From Mycobacterium sp. MFM001 (GTDB lineage Bacteria; Actinomycetota; Actinomycetes; Mycobacteriales; Mycobacteriaceae), in the NCBI RefSeq assembly GCF_003402475.1, contig NZ_BFAB01000004.1, positions 1 to 64,000 of the forward strand: a stretch of 64,000 bases of DNA, given 5' to 3'. The position numbers and the translations under genes are program-made. Below, piece by piece: positions 26,348 through 35,888 of this stretch. The notes under the pieces are model-generated. The model was not told the origin of the DNA. It saw only the letters and a list, made by a program, of their open reading frames with translations, and did not search any database. Each line of letters opens with the position of its first letter. The first letter of the stretch is position 1.

Positions 26348-28714
26348 ATGCGAGTCGACGGGCGCGAGGTCGCCGTTTCCGGCAGCCTGCTGCAACCGCT
26401 GACCCGTCGCACCAACGACATCCTGCGGCTCGTGCTGGCGGGGCTGTTCCTCGCGGTCGTGATCACCAGCTCGCTGATCACCCGCACCCAGTGGGTCGCG
26501 CTGGAGAAGTCCGTCTCGCAGATCGTCGGGGTGCTCTCCCCTACCCAGTCCAATCTGGTGTACCTGATCTACGGCATCGCGATCCTGGCGTTGCCGTTCG
26601 TGATCCTGATCGGGCTGATCGTCGCCCGGCAGTGGAAGCTGCTCGGCGCCTACGCGGCCGCGGGCATCCTCGCGGTGCTCTGCCTGTCGATCAGCGGTAA
26701 GGGCATCGCCGCGCCGCGCTGGCACTTCGACCTCTCCGACCGGCTCGCCACCACCCTGTCCCAGTTTCTCGACGACCCGCGCTGGATCGGGATGCTCGCC
26801 GCGGTGCTCACCGTGTCGGGTCCGTGGCTGCCCGCGCGCTGGCGGCGCTGGTGGTGGGCGTTGCTGCTGGCGTTCGTGCCGATCCACCTGGTGGTCAGCG
26901 CCATCGTGCCGGCCCGCGCGCTGCTGGGGCTGGCGGTGGGGTGGTTCGTCGGCGCGTTGGTGGTCCTGGTGGTGGGCACGCCGGCGCTGGAGGTGCCGCT
27001 CGACGGGGCGGTCCGCGCGCTGGCCCGGCGCGGATTCCTCGTGTCCTCGCTGACGGTGATCCGGCCGGCCGGGCCTGGGCCGCTGGTGCTTTCGGCGCAA
27101 TCGGACGATTTCGCAGTCATCGAGTTGTACGGCCCGCACCAACGCAGCGGCGGGGCGCTGCGCCAGCTGTGGCGCAAGCTGCGGCTGCGCGGAACTGAGA
27201 CCGCTCCGCTGCACGCCTCGATGAGCCGCGCCGTCGAGCACCGCGCGTTGATGGCGATTGCGATCGGCGAGGCGGATGTGGCGAATACCTCGACGGTTGC
27301 CGTCGCCTCGCTCGAGCGCGGCTGGACGCTCTACGCGCACAAGCCTGTTCGCGGTAAGCCGATCACCGAATGCGCGACGACGACGCCGGTCACCTCTGTC
27401 TGGGAATCGTTGCGGCGCCTGCATGATCAGCAGATCTCCCACGGCGACTTGCGCAGCAAGGAGATCACGGTCGACGACGGCGCCGTGCTGTTCGGCGGTT
27501 ACGGCAGCGCCGAATACGGCGCCACCGACGCGCAGCTGCAATCCGACATCGCCCAGCTGCTGGTGACGACGTCGTCGCTCTACGACCCGCAGTCCGCGGT
27601 GGCCGCGGCGATCGACACGTTCGGCAAGGACACCGTGCTGACCGCGTCGCGCCGGCTCACCAAAACCGCTGTACCCAAACAAATCCGGGACTCTGTGCCC
27701 GACGCGAAGGCCGTCATCGCCGACAGCCGCGCGGAGGTGAAGCGCCAAACCGGGGCCGATCAGATCCAGGCCGAGACGATCACGCGGTTCACCCGCAGCC
27801 AGCTCATCCAGCTGGTGCTGCTCGTCGCGCTGGTCTATGTCGCCTACCCGTTCATCAGCACGGTGCCGACGTTCTTCTCCGAGCTGAAGACCGCGAACTG
27901 GTGGTGGGCGCTGCTGGGGCTGGCGGTCTCGGCGCTGACGTATGTGGGCGCGGCGGCCGCGTTGTGGGCCTGCACCGACGGATCGGTGAGCTTTGTCAAG
28001 CTGTCAATCATGCAGGTGGCCAACACCTTTGCCGCCACCACAACCCCGGCCGGCGTCGGCGGGCTGGCGCTGAGCACGCGGTTTTTACAGAAGGGCGGCC
28101 TGAGCGCTATCCGCGCCACCACCGCGGTCGCGCTGCAGCAATCGGTGCAGGTGATCGTGCACGTCGTGTTGCTGATCATCTTCACCACCGCCGCGGGCGC
28201 GGGCACCGACCTGTCGCACTTCGTCCCACGAGCCACGGTGCTGTATCTGATCGCCGGTGTGGCGCTGGGCATCATCGGCACGTTCTTGTTCGTGCCCACG
28301 CTGCGACGCTGGCTGGCGACCGCGGTGCGCCCGAAGCTTGCCGAAGTCTCCCGCGACCTCGTCGAGCTGGCCCGCGAACCCTGGCGACTGGGCCTGATCG
28401 TACTCGGTTGTGCCGGAACAACTCTCGGCGCGGCGTTGGCGCTGTGGGCCAGCGTCGGGGCGTTCGGCGGCAGCACGACGTTCGTCACCGTCACCGTGGT
28501 GACGATGGTCGGCGGAACCCTCGCCTCGGCCGCCCCCACGCCCGGCGGCGTCGGCGCCGTCGAGGCCGCGCTGATCGGTGGGCTGGCCGCCTTCGGCGTC
28601 CCCGCGGCCGTCGGCGTCCCGTCGGTGCTGCTCTACCGGGTATTGACCTGCTGGCTACCGGTTTTCATCGGCTGGCCGGTGATGCGTTGGCTGACCAACA
28701 ACGAGATGATCTAA
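26348..28714 (+). CDS. YbhN/LPG-synthase-TM-like membrane protein with pseudokinase-like middle
   Basis: A 788-residue membrane protein in three parts. About six N-terminal helices come first. A cytoplasmic segment near 230-470 follows and contains a kinase-like L-H-D-Q-Q-I-S-H-G-D-L (catalytic loop type). A second block of 7-8 helices near 475-785 is of the lysylphosphatidylglycerol synthase TM-region/UPF0104 (YbhN) type, with T-P-A-G-V-G-G and P-T-P-G-G-V-G-A motifs. The kinase-like part has H-G-D but the DFG position reads F-G-G, so it is probably catalytically dead. The family acts in membrane lipid or glycolipid export or synthesis. Confidence 0.75.
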   Translation: MRVDGREVAVSGSLLQPLTRRTNDILRLVLAGLFLAVVITSSLITRTQWVALEKSVSQIVGVLSPTQSNLVYLIYGIAILALPFVILIGLIVARQWKLLGAYAAAGILAVLCLSISGKGIAAPRWHFDLSDRLATTLSQFLDDPRWIGMLAAVLTVSGPWLPARWRRWWWALLLAFVPIHLVVSAIVPARALLGLAVGWFVGALVVLVVGTPALEVPLDGAVRALARRGFLVSSLTVIRPAGPGPLVLSAQSDDFAVIELYGPHQRSGGALRQLWRKLRLRGTETAPLHASMSRAVEHRALMAIAIGEADVANTSTVAVASLERGWTLYAHKPVRGKPITECATTTPVTSVWESLRRLHDQQISHGDLRSKEITVDDGAVLFGGYGSAEYGATDAQLQSDIAQLLVTTSSLYDPQSAVAAAIDTFGKDTVLTASRRLTKTAVPKQIRDSVPDAKAVIADSRAEVKRQTGADQIQAETITRFTRSQLIQLVLLVALVYVAYPFISTVPTFFSELKTANWWWALLGLAVSALTYVGAAAALWACTDGSVSFVKLSIMQVANTFAATTTPAGVGGLALSTRFLQKGGLSAIRATTAVALQQSVQVIVHVVLLIIFTTAAGAGTDLSHFVPRATVLYLIAGVALGIIGTFLFVPTLRRWLATAVRPKLAEVSRDLVELAREPWRLGLIVLGCAGTTLGAALALWASVGAFGGSTTFVTVTVVTMVGGTLASAAPTPGGVGAVEAALIGGLAAFGVPAAVGVPSVLLYRVLTCWLPVFIGWPVMRWLTNNEMI

Positions 28715-28717
28715 CGC

Positions 28718-29656
28718 CTACACCCGTTGCGCGGACACAAACAGACTGCGCGGCGAGGAGTCCTCGACGTCGGCAGGCGGGCGGCGGTAACTCGCCATCA
28801 ACTCCTCGGCCGGGATCACCGACACCTCCCAACCATGGTCGCGCAGCCAGTCGCCGACGTCGGCGCGATCCTCGAAGTACCACAGGTCCTGCACGTCGGG
28901 GATGTCGCGCTGCTCGCCCAGCTTGGCCGCCAGATCGCGGATGCGCTGCATCTGCTCACGCTGGCGCGCGTGAACCTCGGGGTCGTTGAAACCGGGGCCA
29001 TGCGCCTCCACGGCAATGCGGCTGCCAGGTGCGCTGAGCGCGGTCACCCGCTCGAAGAGCAGGTCCTGGGCGGCCGCCGGCAAAAACGGCAGCAGCCCCT
29101 CGGCCGACCAGACGCTTGGCGCCGACGGGTCAAAGCCCGCCTCCTGCAAGGCCTTCGGCCAATCCTGACGCAGGTCGACGGCGACATTGACCAGGTTGGC
29201 CGTCGGCTCCGCCCCGTGTTCTCTCAGCGTCGACGACTTGAACTCCAGCACCTTGGGCTGGTCGAGTTCGTACACCGTCGTCCCGTCCGGCCACGCCAGG
29301 CGCCACGCCCGCGAATCCAGGCCGGCCGCCAAGATCACCGCCTGGCGCGCTCCAGCTTTGGTGGCCGCAAGGAAGAACTCGTCGAAAAACGCTGTGCGGG
29401 AAGCCATGTAGTTGCGCATCGACCGCATCCGCAGCGGCAGGTCCGGCTCAGCCTCGACGATCTCGGGCGGAAGCTCGGGACCCGCGAACCAATTCCACAT
29501 ACCCTCGCCGGCGGCGTCGAGGAAGACCCGGGCGAACGGGTCTTGGATCAGCGGGTCCTCGCTCTCGGTGTCAGCGGCGCGGGCCGCCGCCACGCCCAGC
29601 GCCGTCGCGCCGACGCTTTCGGTGATGTCCCAGGTGTCATTGTCGGTTCGTGCCAT
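28718..29656 (-). CDS. SAM-dependent methyltransferase, TIGR00027 family
   Basis: A 312-residue protein of the large mycobacterial leucine-carboxyl-methyltransferase-like family (TIGR00027). Diagnostic features are the SAM loop A-A-G-L-D-S-R-A near 110-117, Y-E-L-D-Q-P near 128, and A-E-G-L-L-P-F-L-P near 186. Mycobacteria have a dozen or so paralogues with unknown substrates. The gene is convergent with the YbhN-type gene four bases away. Confidence 0.85.
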   Translation of the reverse strand: MARTDNDTWDITESVGATALGVAAARAADTESEDPLIQDPFARVFLDAAGEGMWNWFAGPELPPEIVEAEPDLPLRMRSMRNYMASRTAFFDEFFLAATKAGARQAVILAAGLDSRAWRLAWPDGTTVYELDQPKVLEFKSSTLREHGAEPTANLVNVAVDLRQDWPKALQEAGFDPSAPSVWSAEGLLPFLPAAAQDLLFERVTALSAPGSRIAVEAHGPGFNDPEVHARQREQMQRIRDLAAKLGEQRDIPDVQDLWYFEDRADVGDWLRDHGWEVSVIPAEELMASYRRPPADVEDSSPRSLFVSAQRV

Positions 29657-29725
29657 GGCCTCGACGGTACGCGAGCTTCCTGTGAGTGTGTTTCAATTGT
29701 TTCAATCGGTTGATAGGATAGGGGC

Positions 29726-30241
29726 ATGCCCACTGCCGTTGCCCCGCTGGTTCGCCAAGTCGCCGAGCGGGCCCGGAAGGATTCCGGGTTCGCCGAGGTG
29801 CTGGACGCCATCCTCGAGGCGCCGACCGCCCCCCAGGGGACGCTGGAGCGCATCGCCGCGCGCAGCCTGAACGACGAGCGCCGCGGCGCTTTGGTGCGCG
29901 AGTTCGTCGACGGCTCGCTACCGACGCCGGCCGTGCAAGCCCGGCTGGGGCTGAAATCGCCGCAGGCGGTGCACCGGATGCGCAGCCGCGGAAAACTCAT
30001 CGGCTCTGCTGTCGGCAACCAAACATGGTTCCCGGCTTGGCAATTCGACGACGACCGGCTGCGCACGGACCTGCCGCGGATCCTCGAGTTGCTCACGCGG
30101 TTCACGTCGGACCCGCTGGCTGCCGATCGTGTGATGCGGCTGAAACACGACGAACTGGGCGGTTCGTCGATCGCCGAGGCGCTGCGCCGCCCGAAGACCG
30201 CCGAGACCGCGTGGCGGATGCTCGCCGCCGTCGGTGCCTGA
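29726..30241 (+). CDS. Putative MbcA/Xre-like antitoxin partner of RES toxin
   Basis: A 171-residue helical, basic protein directly upstream of a RES-domain gene and overlapping it by eight bases. The C-terminal ~60 residues (D-L-P-R-I-L-E-L-L, S-S-I-A-E-A-L, W-R-M-L-A) resemble the Xre/MbcA/ParS toxin-binding region. The middle has a helix-turn-helix-like L-P-T-P-A-V-Q-A-R-L-G-L. Operon position and size fit the antitoxin of RES/Xre type II modules, such as M. tuberculosis Rv3188-Rv3189. Confidence 0.65.
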   Translation: MPTAVAPLVRQVAERARKDSGFAEVLDAILEAPTAPQGTLERIAARSLNDERRGALVREFVDGSLPTPAVQARLGLKSPQAVHRMRSRGKLIGSAVGNQTWFPAWQFDDDRLRTDLPRILELLTRFTSDPLAADRVMRLKHDELGGSSIAEALRRPKTAETAWRMLAAVGA

Positions 30242-30860
30242 CCTTCCTGACGGCTACCGGGCGCCGCTGCCCGAGGCCCGGCCCGTCGGACTGCGCCGTC
30301 GCCGCGTCGAGGCGGGCACCGAACTGTGGCGCGTGGAGGCTGCCCCGCCGGCCGAGTGGACATGGGACGGCTTCCCGACCCCACGGTTTCGCTTCGACCC
30401 CGAATCCGGTGCGTTCCGAACCCGTTATGCCGCAAGCACACTCGTCGGCGCCTTCCGGGAGCGATACCGGCCCACCGGGCTGATGATCCCCGCCGACCAC
30501 GCCGGGCACTATCTGGTTCGGCTGGTCGCCGCCCGGCATCTGCGGGTGCTCGACCTGCGCACCGAGACCAACCTCGACGTCCTGCACGTCGACGACCAGA
30601 TCAACACCGGCCAGCATCCCGACGTGTGGGACACCTGCCATCGGCTGGCCGACGCCGTGCGGCGCTGGTGGACCGGGCCCGACGCTCTCGATGCCATCGT
30701 GTACCGGCCGCGCACCACGCCGGAGACGTCGATCAACTACGCCTTCTTCGGCCTCGACGCGTTCACCACCGAATCCTGGCCGCTGGCCGAGCGCACCGAC
30801 GTCCTCACCGAACTCGTGCTGCGCCACGGCTTTACCGTCGGCTGGGATCTCGGCAGCTAG
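30234..30860 (+). CDS. RES-domain toxin
   Basis: A 208-residue RES-domain protein: E-L-W-R near 28-31, R-F-R-F-D-P-E-S-G-A-F-R-T-R-Y-A-A near 50-66, and A-F-R-E-R-Y near 72-77, the segment that contributes the conserved Arg, Tyr and Glu of this ADP-ribosyltransferase-like fold. RES toxins such as MbcT degrade NAD+. It starts at GTG 30234 inside the antitoxin's last codons. A second antitoxin of this kind, with a broken toxin, lies at 47157-47770. Confidence 0.8.
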   Translation: MPDLPDGYRAPLPEARPVGLRRRRVEAGTELWRVEAAPPAEWTWDGFPTPRFRFDPESGAFRTRYAASTLVGAFRERYRPTGLMIPADHAGHYLVRLVAARHLRVLDLRTETNLDVLHVDDQINTGQHPDVWDTCHRLADAVRRWWTGPDALDAIVYRPRTTPETSINYAFFGLDAFTTESWPLAERTDVLTELVLRHGFTVGWDLGS

Positions 30861-30881
30861 CACTGCGCCGCCTCGGCTCGC

Positions 30882-30940
30882 CGAACGTGGGGGATATGGA
30901 CGAAAAGTAGTCGGGTTGTGTGCATACCCCCCACGCTCGA
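30882..30940. repeat. Dispersed palindromic intergenic element, copy 1
   Basis: This ~58-bp element starts CGAACGTGGGGG and ends CCCCCCACGCTCGA, so its ends form an imperfect inverted repeat. Its interior (TATGGACG..AAAA, then GTGTGCATA) matches the element at 59351-59407. It sits in the spacer between the RES toxin and the VapB gene. Confidence 0.6.
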
Positions 30941-31002
30941 CGCGCCATGGAGACGCGGCCCAACGCTTGTTTTTGCGCTATCACTATTGATAGCATACCT
31001 GC

Positions 31003-31272
31003 ATGCCGAACGTTCTGATCCGCGATGTGCCAGCCAAAGACCTCGACCAGATTCGGTCGGAGGCTGCGGCGCGCGGAATGTCGCTGCAGGCTTACCTCCG
31101 TGAAGCTATGCAAGCGCAAGCGGCACATTTACGGAGGCGCGGAGCATTGAACCGCACCGCGGCTCGGCTTCGCCGCCAGCCGGCGGTGGAGGAACAGGAC
31201 CGCCAGGCCGTGCTCGAGGCAATCGACGGCGTGCATGCTGAACGCGGCGCTCGGCTCGGCCGGAAACCGTGA
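31003..31272 (+). CDS. vapB: VapB-type antitoxin
   Basis: An 89-residue ribbon-helix-helix protein starting P-N-V-L-I-R-D-V-P with R-G-M-S-L-Q-A-Y-L-R-E, the VapB/FitA pattern. Its stop overlaps the toxin start (GTGA at 31269). It is the second VapBC pair in the window and is not closely similar to the one at 21697-22424. Confidence 0.82.
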   Translation: MPNVLIRDVPAKDLDQIRSEAAARGMSLQAYLREAMQAQAAHLRRRGALNRTAARLRRQPAVEEQDRQAVLEAIDGVHAERGARLGRKP

Positions 31273-31700
31273 TCGTCGACGCTTCGGTAGTGATTGACGC
31301 CATCGTCGACTCCGGTCCTAGAGGCCAGGCTGCCCGCCGGGCTCTTGCAGAGCATCCAGCCTCCGAACCTCTCGTAGCGCCCGGCCATTTCGCAGTGGAA
31401 ATCCTGTCCGGTCTCGTGGCAGCCGCGAACCGGCCGACACATCCACTGCAGGCCGATCAGATCGACCAGGCACTCATGGATGCCGAAGCGTTCGAAATCA
31501 GCATCGATGCCACGCCTTGGGCCGACGTCCGTCGCGCCTGGACCCTCGCTCAGACCTCACTCCGCTACCCCGATGCCATCTACATCGCCAGCGCCGAACG
31601 CCTTGCCACCGCATTGATTACGAGCGACACCCGCATCGAACGATCCGGTGCGCCGATCCGCTGCCCGATCATCACGGTCCAACCGGACCATGATGGATGA
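31269..31700 (+). CDS. vapC: VapC-type PIN-domain toxin
   Basis: A 143-residue PIN-domain ribonuclease with acidic residues in I-V-D-A-S-V (D4), in V-E-I-L near 43, in Y-P-D-A-I-Y near 97, and in T-S-D-T-R near 118. The start GTG overlaps the antitoxin stop. It is intact at both ends. Confidence 0.85.
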   Translation: MIVDASVVIDAIVDSGPRGQAARRALAEHPASEPLVAPGHFAVEILSGLVAAANRPTHPLQADQIDQALMDAEAFEISIDATPWADVRRAWTLAQTSLRYPDAIYIASAERLATALITSDTRIERSGAPIRCPIITVQPDHDG

Positions 31701-31722
31701 AGCTGTCCTCTACGGTAATCAC

Positions 31723-32202
31723 ATGACAGACCAGTCACCCGCGATCACGATCTCTCACCACCCGGCGGCACTGCTGCGTGTCATCAACCCGATCGTCCGA
31801 TTCCTGCTGCGTCTTCCGATCGGCAGGGCTCGCAAGCAGCTGATGTTGTTGAGCTTCACCGGACGAAAGACCGGACGTCAGTATTCAATTCCCTTGACTG
31901 CGCACCAGCTTGGCAATGAGCTGTATGCACTGACCGACTCACAGTGGAAGTGGAACTTTCGCGGCGGTGCTGCTGCGCAGGTTTTCCACGACGGCAAGAC
32001 CAGCGCCATGCGCGGAGAGCTCGTCGAAGACCCGGTGGTGATCGCGGATCTTTACCGGCGCTGCGCGCAGTTGTACCCCGGCAAAGACCCGCAGCGCACA
32101 ATGGGATTGAAGTTTCGTGATGGCGAGATTCCGTCGGTCGAGGCCTTCGCCGAGGCGGTCGACCGGCTTAATTTGGCCGCGATTCGGCTGACTCCGGCTT
32201 GA
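31723..32202 (+). CDS. Deazaflavin (F420)-dependent nitroreductase-family protein
   Basis: A 159-residue split-beta-barrel protein. The G-R-K-T-G-R-Q-Y-S-I-P motif near 47-57 is the family hallmark (Ddn/FDOR-like, F420 binding). I chose ATG 31723, because the codons before it are poorly protein-like and overlap the vapC end. The last 35 bases overlap the 3' end of the convergent Mut7-C gene. Confidence 0.78.
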   Translation: MTDQSPAITISHHPAALLRVINPIVRFLLRLPIGRARKQLMLLSFTGRKTGRQYSIPLTAHQLGNELYALTDSQWKWNFRGGAAAQVFHDGKTSAMRGELVEDPVVIADLYRRCAQLYPGKDPQRTMGLKFRDGEIPSVEAFAEAVDRLNLAAIRLTPA

Positions 32203-32944
32203 GCTGCTCGCAAAGCCGCTCGACCAGGCGGACCAAGCCGGTGTGGTGTGAGCCGGGCCAGTAGATCCGCCCGCATTCTGTGCAGCGACGAAAGTCGTTG
32301 TAATAGCGCCTTGTTAGTGGCTCCAGGTCTTCGATCACCTCGTCCTTGCTAACTACCGCCAGCGGGCCGTTGCATCGCAGGCATCGGGTGAGCGGCGCCA
32401 CCCGTTGCGCCAGGTCCAACCGCCGGATCACCTCCAGCGTCTGCTCCTCGGCGTGCTCGGAGTGCACGAACAGACCATGAGTGATCGCCCGTCGCTTCAG
32501 CAGACCGCGGTCGCGAGTCAGCAGAATCCGCTGCTGGCTCAGGCTGATATCGGCCAACGTCTGGTCGTCGGCGTCATTCGACCACCACACGTCGAAGCCG
32601 AGTACGCGCATCAGCCGCGCCAGCCGGCCGAGGTTGACGTCGATGACGAAGTGCGGGTCACGCAGCGGCACCGGCCGCAGCCTGGCGGTCGACCCGACGT
32701 CGAGCGCTTCGAACATCGGGTAGGCCGCGATGCGGTCGCCAGTCGTCGGGCGGTGCGCGAAGCCGACCGGATCGCCGTTGACAAGGATGAGGTCGACCTC
32801 GGTGTGCGGAACACCCATTGCCTCGAGGATGTCCTTGACCGTCTGGTGCGACCGGAACGGGCGGCGCACGGTCACGCCGCGCGACTCTGGCCCCAGGAAC
32901 TCGTTGAGCTCGGCGTATGCCCGAACGTCTACGTAGCCGGCCAC
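32168..32944 (-). CDS. Mut7-C RNase-domain protein with ubiquitin-like N-terminus
   Basis: A 258-residue protein. The N-terminal ~80 residues (Y-V-D-V-R-A-Y-A-E-L-N-E-F-L) form a ubiquitin/ThiS-like 'Mut7-C ubiquitin' domain. The C-terminal part is the PIN-like Mut7-C RNase domain: F-V-I-D-V-N-L-G-R-L-A-R and L-L-T-R-D-R-G-L-L near 135-185. Two zinc-ribbon pairs follow, C-L-R-C-N-G and C-T-E-C-G. The GTG at 32944 begins the conserved part. An upstream ATG at 33085 would add 47 residues of unlikely composition. Confidence 0.75.
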   Translation of the reverse strand: MAGYVDVRAYAELNEFLGPESRGVTVRRPFRSHQTVKDILEAMGVPHTEVDLILVNGDPVGFAHRPTTGDRIAAYPMFEALDVGSTARLRPVPLRDPHFVIDVNLGRLARLMRVLGFDVWWSNDADDQTLADISLSQQRILLTRDRGLLKRRAITHGLFVHSEHAEEQTLEVIRRLDLAQRVAPLTRCLRCNGPLAVVSKDEVIEDLEPLTRRYYNDFRRCTECGRIYWPGSHHTGLVRLVERLCEQLKPESAESRPN

Positions 32945-33085
32945 GCCCCCATGCTCTCGCCGCGGGATCGCGCGGCACAAGTCCCAGGGTTCCCAGCGGT
33001 CACAAAGGATCGGTGGACGTCGATGTGCCCGCCTCGCAGCGACAACCACCGGTGCGACGCTCATTGACACGCGCGAATTGTTCAC

Positions 33086-33451
33086 CTACGCCACGGGTGG
33101 CTCGCCAGCCACACCGGTCGTCCCGAATACGGCGGTTTCTGCCTGCCCGGCTATCCGCGACAACTTGGCTTTGTCACGCAACGCCAGCACCCGCGTGTGG
33201 ATTCGGTGCTCAGTGCCACGGGGCATCCAGCCGGGGCCGTAGCGACCGCGGCGGAGCCGGCGCACCCGGTCGTATCCCATCTCCCAGCGCAAGGCGTCCG
33301 AGATGGCCTTCGACGCACGCCCGCGCACGGCAAAGCCGTGCCACGTGAGCGCCTCGGCCAACTCGGTGATGGTCGCCGGCCCGTGCAGGGCCAAATGCCA
33401 TGTCAGTACATAGCGGAGTTCGGTACCCCGCAGCTGCAGTGGTTCATTCAT
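33086..33451 (-). CDS. Hypothetical basic protein with helix-turn-helix
   Basis: A 121-residue protein. The N-terminal 70 residues look like a winged helix-turn-helix (I-T-E-L-A-E-A-L-T, then K-A-I-S-D-A-L-R-W). A basic stretch follows (R-R-L-R-R-G-R-Y). I do not recognise a named family. The next 201 bp, up to galK, contain nothing identifiable. Confidence 0.6.
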   Translation of the reverse strand: MNEPLQLRGTELRYVLTWHLALHGPATITELAEALTWHGFAVRGRASKAISDALRWEMGYDRVRRLRRGRYGPGWMPRGTEHRIHTRVLALRDKAKLSRIAGQAETAVFGTTGVAGEPPVA

Positions 33452-33652
33452 TCTCCGACGGTCGCACCTGCCACCGACAAGCCCGTCGTTGTCGCTGATA
33501 GCCGGGCACCCCGAAATACCTAAATCCGCGGCAACACGTGTGGCTCAACAGCTTTGAGTGCCTGGTGTGACGATTGGGTCACCGGCTGAGCCCGTCAAAC
33601 CCGGTTTGTCGCTAAGAGGAGGGCACATTGTGTACCCCTTCTGGCCGGTGAC

Positions 33653-34729
33653 TCATGTGGCCCGTGGGACTCCGGCGCCCTGTGCGGCGTACGTCCGGGT
33701 AATCACCGGCTGCTCGTACCCCGCTTCGTGCACCGCCCCTCGCACCGCAGCAGCGACGGCATCCACCCGCTCAGCCGGCACCAATGCGATCACACAGCCC
33801 CCGAACCCGCCGCCGGTCATCCGCGCACCGAAAGCACCCGCTCCCACCGCCGCATCGGCGATCACATCGATGTGCTCCGTGGTGATTTCGAAGTCGTCGC
33901 GCATCGAGGCATGCGACGCGGTGAAGATGCGGCCCGCCGAAGCGAAGTCCGAGTCACTAAGCGCTGCAACGAAATCCAACACCCGCTGGTTCTCCGTCAG
34001 CACGTGCCGGGCACGACGGGCATCGACCGGGTCGCTCACCGCGCCGACGTCGTCAACCTCGCGCAGCGACGACACCCCCAGCGCTGCGGCCGCCCGTTCG
34101 CACGACGCGCGACGGGCCGCGTACTCGCCGCCGGCATGGGTGTGCCGCGCCCGCGAGTCGATCAACAGCAACGCAACCCCCGCCGCCTCAGGATCGAACC
34201 GCACCGGCCGCACCGTCAGCTCACGAAAGTCGATCAGCAGCGCCGTCGACGGCTCCCCGAACAACGCCGCCAACTGGTCGAGCAAACCCGTTGGCGCGCC
34301 GACATATTCGTTCTCGGCACGCTGCGCCAGCCGCGCCTGCTCCAGCCGGTCGATATTCACACCACACGCCAGCGCGCCGAGCACCGCGCACGAAAGCGCC
34401 GCCGACGACGACAAACCCGACCCGATCTCCACGTCGCTGCTCACCGACATTGAACCACCCGGCGCCGCGTAACCGGCGCGACGAAGAGCCCACACCACCC
34501 CCGCCACATAGGCCGCCCAGCCCGTCACGTCCCCGGGAGTGGTGTCCAGCGGAATCCGCACCACGCCGTCCATACGATCGCTGCGCACGGTAAGCACACC
34601 GGCATCCGACGGCTCGAACGTCACCGTGGTGCGCTGCGGCAGCGCGATCGGCAACGCGAAACCGAGGTTGTAGTCGGTGTGTTCGCCGATCAGGTTGATC
34701 CGCCCCGGCGCGGCGTAAAGGATTGTCAC
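33653..34729 (-). CDS. galK: Galactokinase
   Basis: A 358-residue GHMP kinase. The galactokinase signature [12 protein letters not shown] is at 9-20, the ATP-binding G-S-G-L-S-S-S-A-A near 107-115, and the third motif M-T-G-G-G-F-G-G near 300-307. It phosphorylates galactose in the Leloir pathway. The GTG start overlaps the galT stop (GTGA at 34726-34729), so the two are co-translated. Confidence 0.94.
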   Translation of the reverse strand: MTILYAAPGRINLIGEHTDYNLGFALPIALPQRTTVTFEPSDAGVLTVRSDRMDGVVRIPLDTTPGDVTGWAAYVAGVVWALRRAGYAAPGGSMSVSSDVEIGSGLSSSAALSCAVLGALACGVNIDRLEQARLAQRAENEYVGAPTGLLDQLAALFGEPSTALLIDFRELTVRPVRFDPEAAGVALLLIDSRARHTHAGGEYAARRASCERAAAALGVSSLREVDDVGAVSDPVDARRARHVLTENQRVLDFVAALSDSDFASAGRIFTASHASMRDDFEITTEHIDVIADAAVGAGAFGARMTGGGFGGCVIALVPAERVDAVAAAVRGAVHEAGYEQPVITRTYAAQGAGVPRAT

Positions 34730-35847
34730 CCGAGTTCTCGCAGCCGCTCGGCCACGGCCTCCGGCATCACGTCACTGATGAACGCGTCCATCGCCGACTC
34801 GGAGGCCGCCAGATACTTCAACGCAACCGCGCTACGCCGAATCGACATCAACTCGACGTGAAAATAGCCCTCCCGCTGCGCGTCGGTGTCGGCGTACTGG
34901 TGCAGCGCCGACATGTACGGCAGCGGAGCGGAATACATCCGGTCGAATCGCCGCAGCAGGTCAAGATAGATCTGCGCGAAGTCGTCCAGTTCGCCGTCAG
35001 AGAGATCAATGAGGTTGTGCACGAACCGGTTCGGATAGATGTGCACCTCCACCGGCCAGCGCGCGGCGAACGGCACAAACGCCGTAAACGAAGCAGTGCG
35101 CGCAACCACGCGGCTGCCGTCGGCAACCTCGGACGCAAGCAGATCGCCGAACAGGTTGCGGCCAGACCGGTTTCGATACTCGCGAGCCTGCTGCAGCATG
35201 ACAGCGGTCCGTGGCGTCAGGTACGGGTAGCCGTAGATCTGACCGTGCGGATGGCTCAGTGTCACCCCGATTTCCTCGCCGCGGTTCTCGAAGCAGAACA
35301 CCTGCTCGACGCCGGCAACCGCCATCAAGTCCGCCGTGCGATGCCGCCACGCGTCCACCACCAGCCGGGCGTGCGGCACCGACAGGTCGCAAAACGAACC
35401 GGTGTGATCCGACGAAAAGCAGATCACCTCGCAGCGGCCATAACCGGGCACCGGCGCGAACCCGTCGGGCACCGCCAGCGTCGGACCACTGCCGCACAAG
35501 CTCGGGAACCGGTTCTCGAAAACGACGACGTCGTAGTCGGGGGCGGGCACCTCGCTGGTCAGCCCCGTCGGGCCGGGGCACAGCGGACACTGGTCGGCGG
35601 GCGGTTTGTAGGTGCGGTCCTGGCGCCGCGCCGCGATGATCACCCATTGCCCGGTGGTTTGGTCGAACCGCAGCTGCGACTGGGCGGGGTCACGCTCGGG
35701 CAGCGGCCGACGGTCCGGCACCGGCGCGGCCTCATGACCGGGCAGCGAGAAGAACAGCAGGTCGCGGCCGTCGGCCAGCTTCGCCCGGGTCGGCGCCGTC
35801 ACGATGTCGAAGACTAATCGACCGCCGCATTTGGGCCACGGCGCCAC
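34726..35847 (-). CDS. galT: Galactose-1-phosphate uridylyltransferase
   Basis: A 373-residue GalT. The zinc-site region has C-P-L-C-P, and the active-site histidine lies in H-P-H-G-Q-I-Y-G near 199-206. F-E-N-R-F-P-S-L precedes it. It exchanges UMP between UDP-glucose and galactose-1-phosphate. The gene is complete here, whereas in M. tuberculosis it is split into galTa and galTb. The start is uncertain: GTG 35847 is the longest possible, and the conserved protein begins near D-I-V-T-A-P. Confidence 0.92.
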   Translation of the reverse strand: MAPWPKCGGRLVFDIVTAPTRAKLADGRDLLFFSLPGHEAAPVPDRRPLPERDPAQSQLRFDQTTGQWVIIAARRQDRTYKPPADQCPLCPGPTGLTSEVPAPDYDVVVFENRFPSLCGSGPTLAVPDGFAPVPGYGRCEVICFSSDHTGSFCDLSVPHARLVVDAWRHRTADLMAVAGVEQVFCFENRGEEIGVTLSHPHGQIYGYPYLTPRTAVMLQQAREYRNRSGRNLFGDLLASEVADGSRVVARTASFTAFVPFAARWPVEVHIYPNRFVHNLIDLSDGELDDFAQIYLDLLRRFDRMYSAPLPYMSALHQYADTDAQREGYFHVELMSIRRSAVALKYLAASESAMDAFISDVMPEAVAERLRELG

Positions 35848-35888
35848 AGTGCAGTAACCATGAGGAAGGCAGAAGGAGGCGGTCAGGA

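Noticed and set aside
25793..27748. Long open frame on the minus strand (651 codons)
   Set aside because: It is antisense to tpx and the YbhN-type gene, is dominated by Arg/Gly/His/Asp repeats, and has no recognisable domain. High-GC coding DNA commonly produces such frames.
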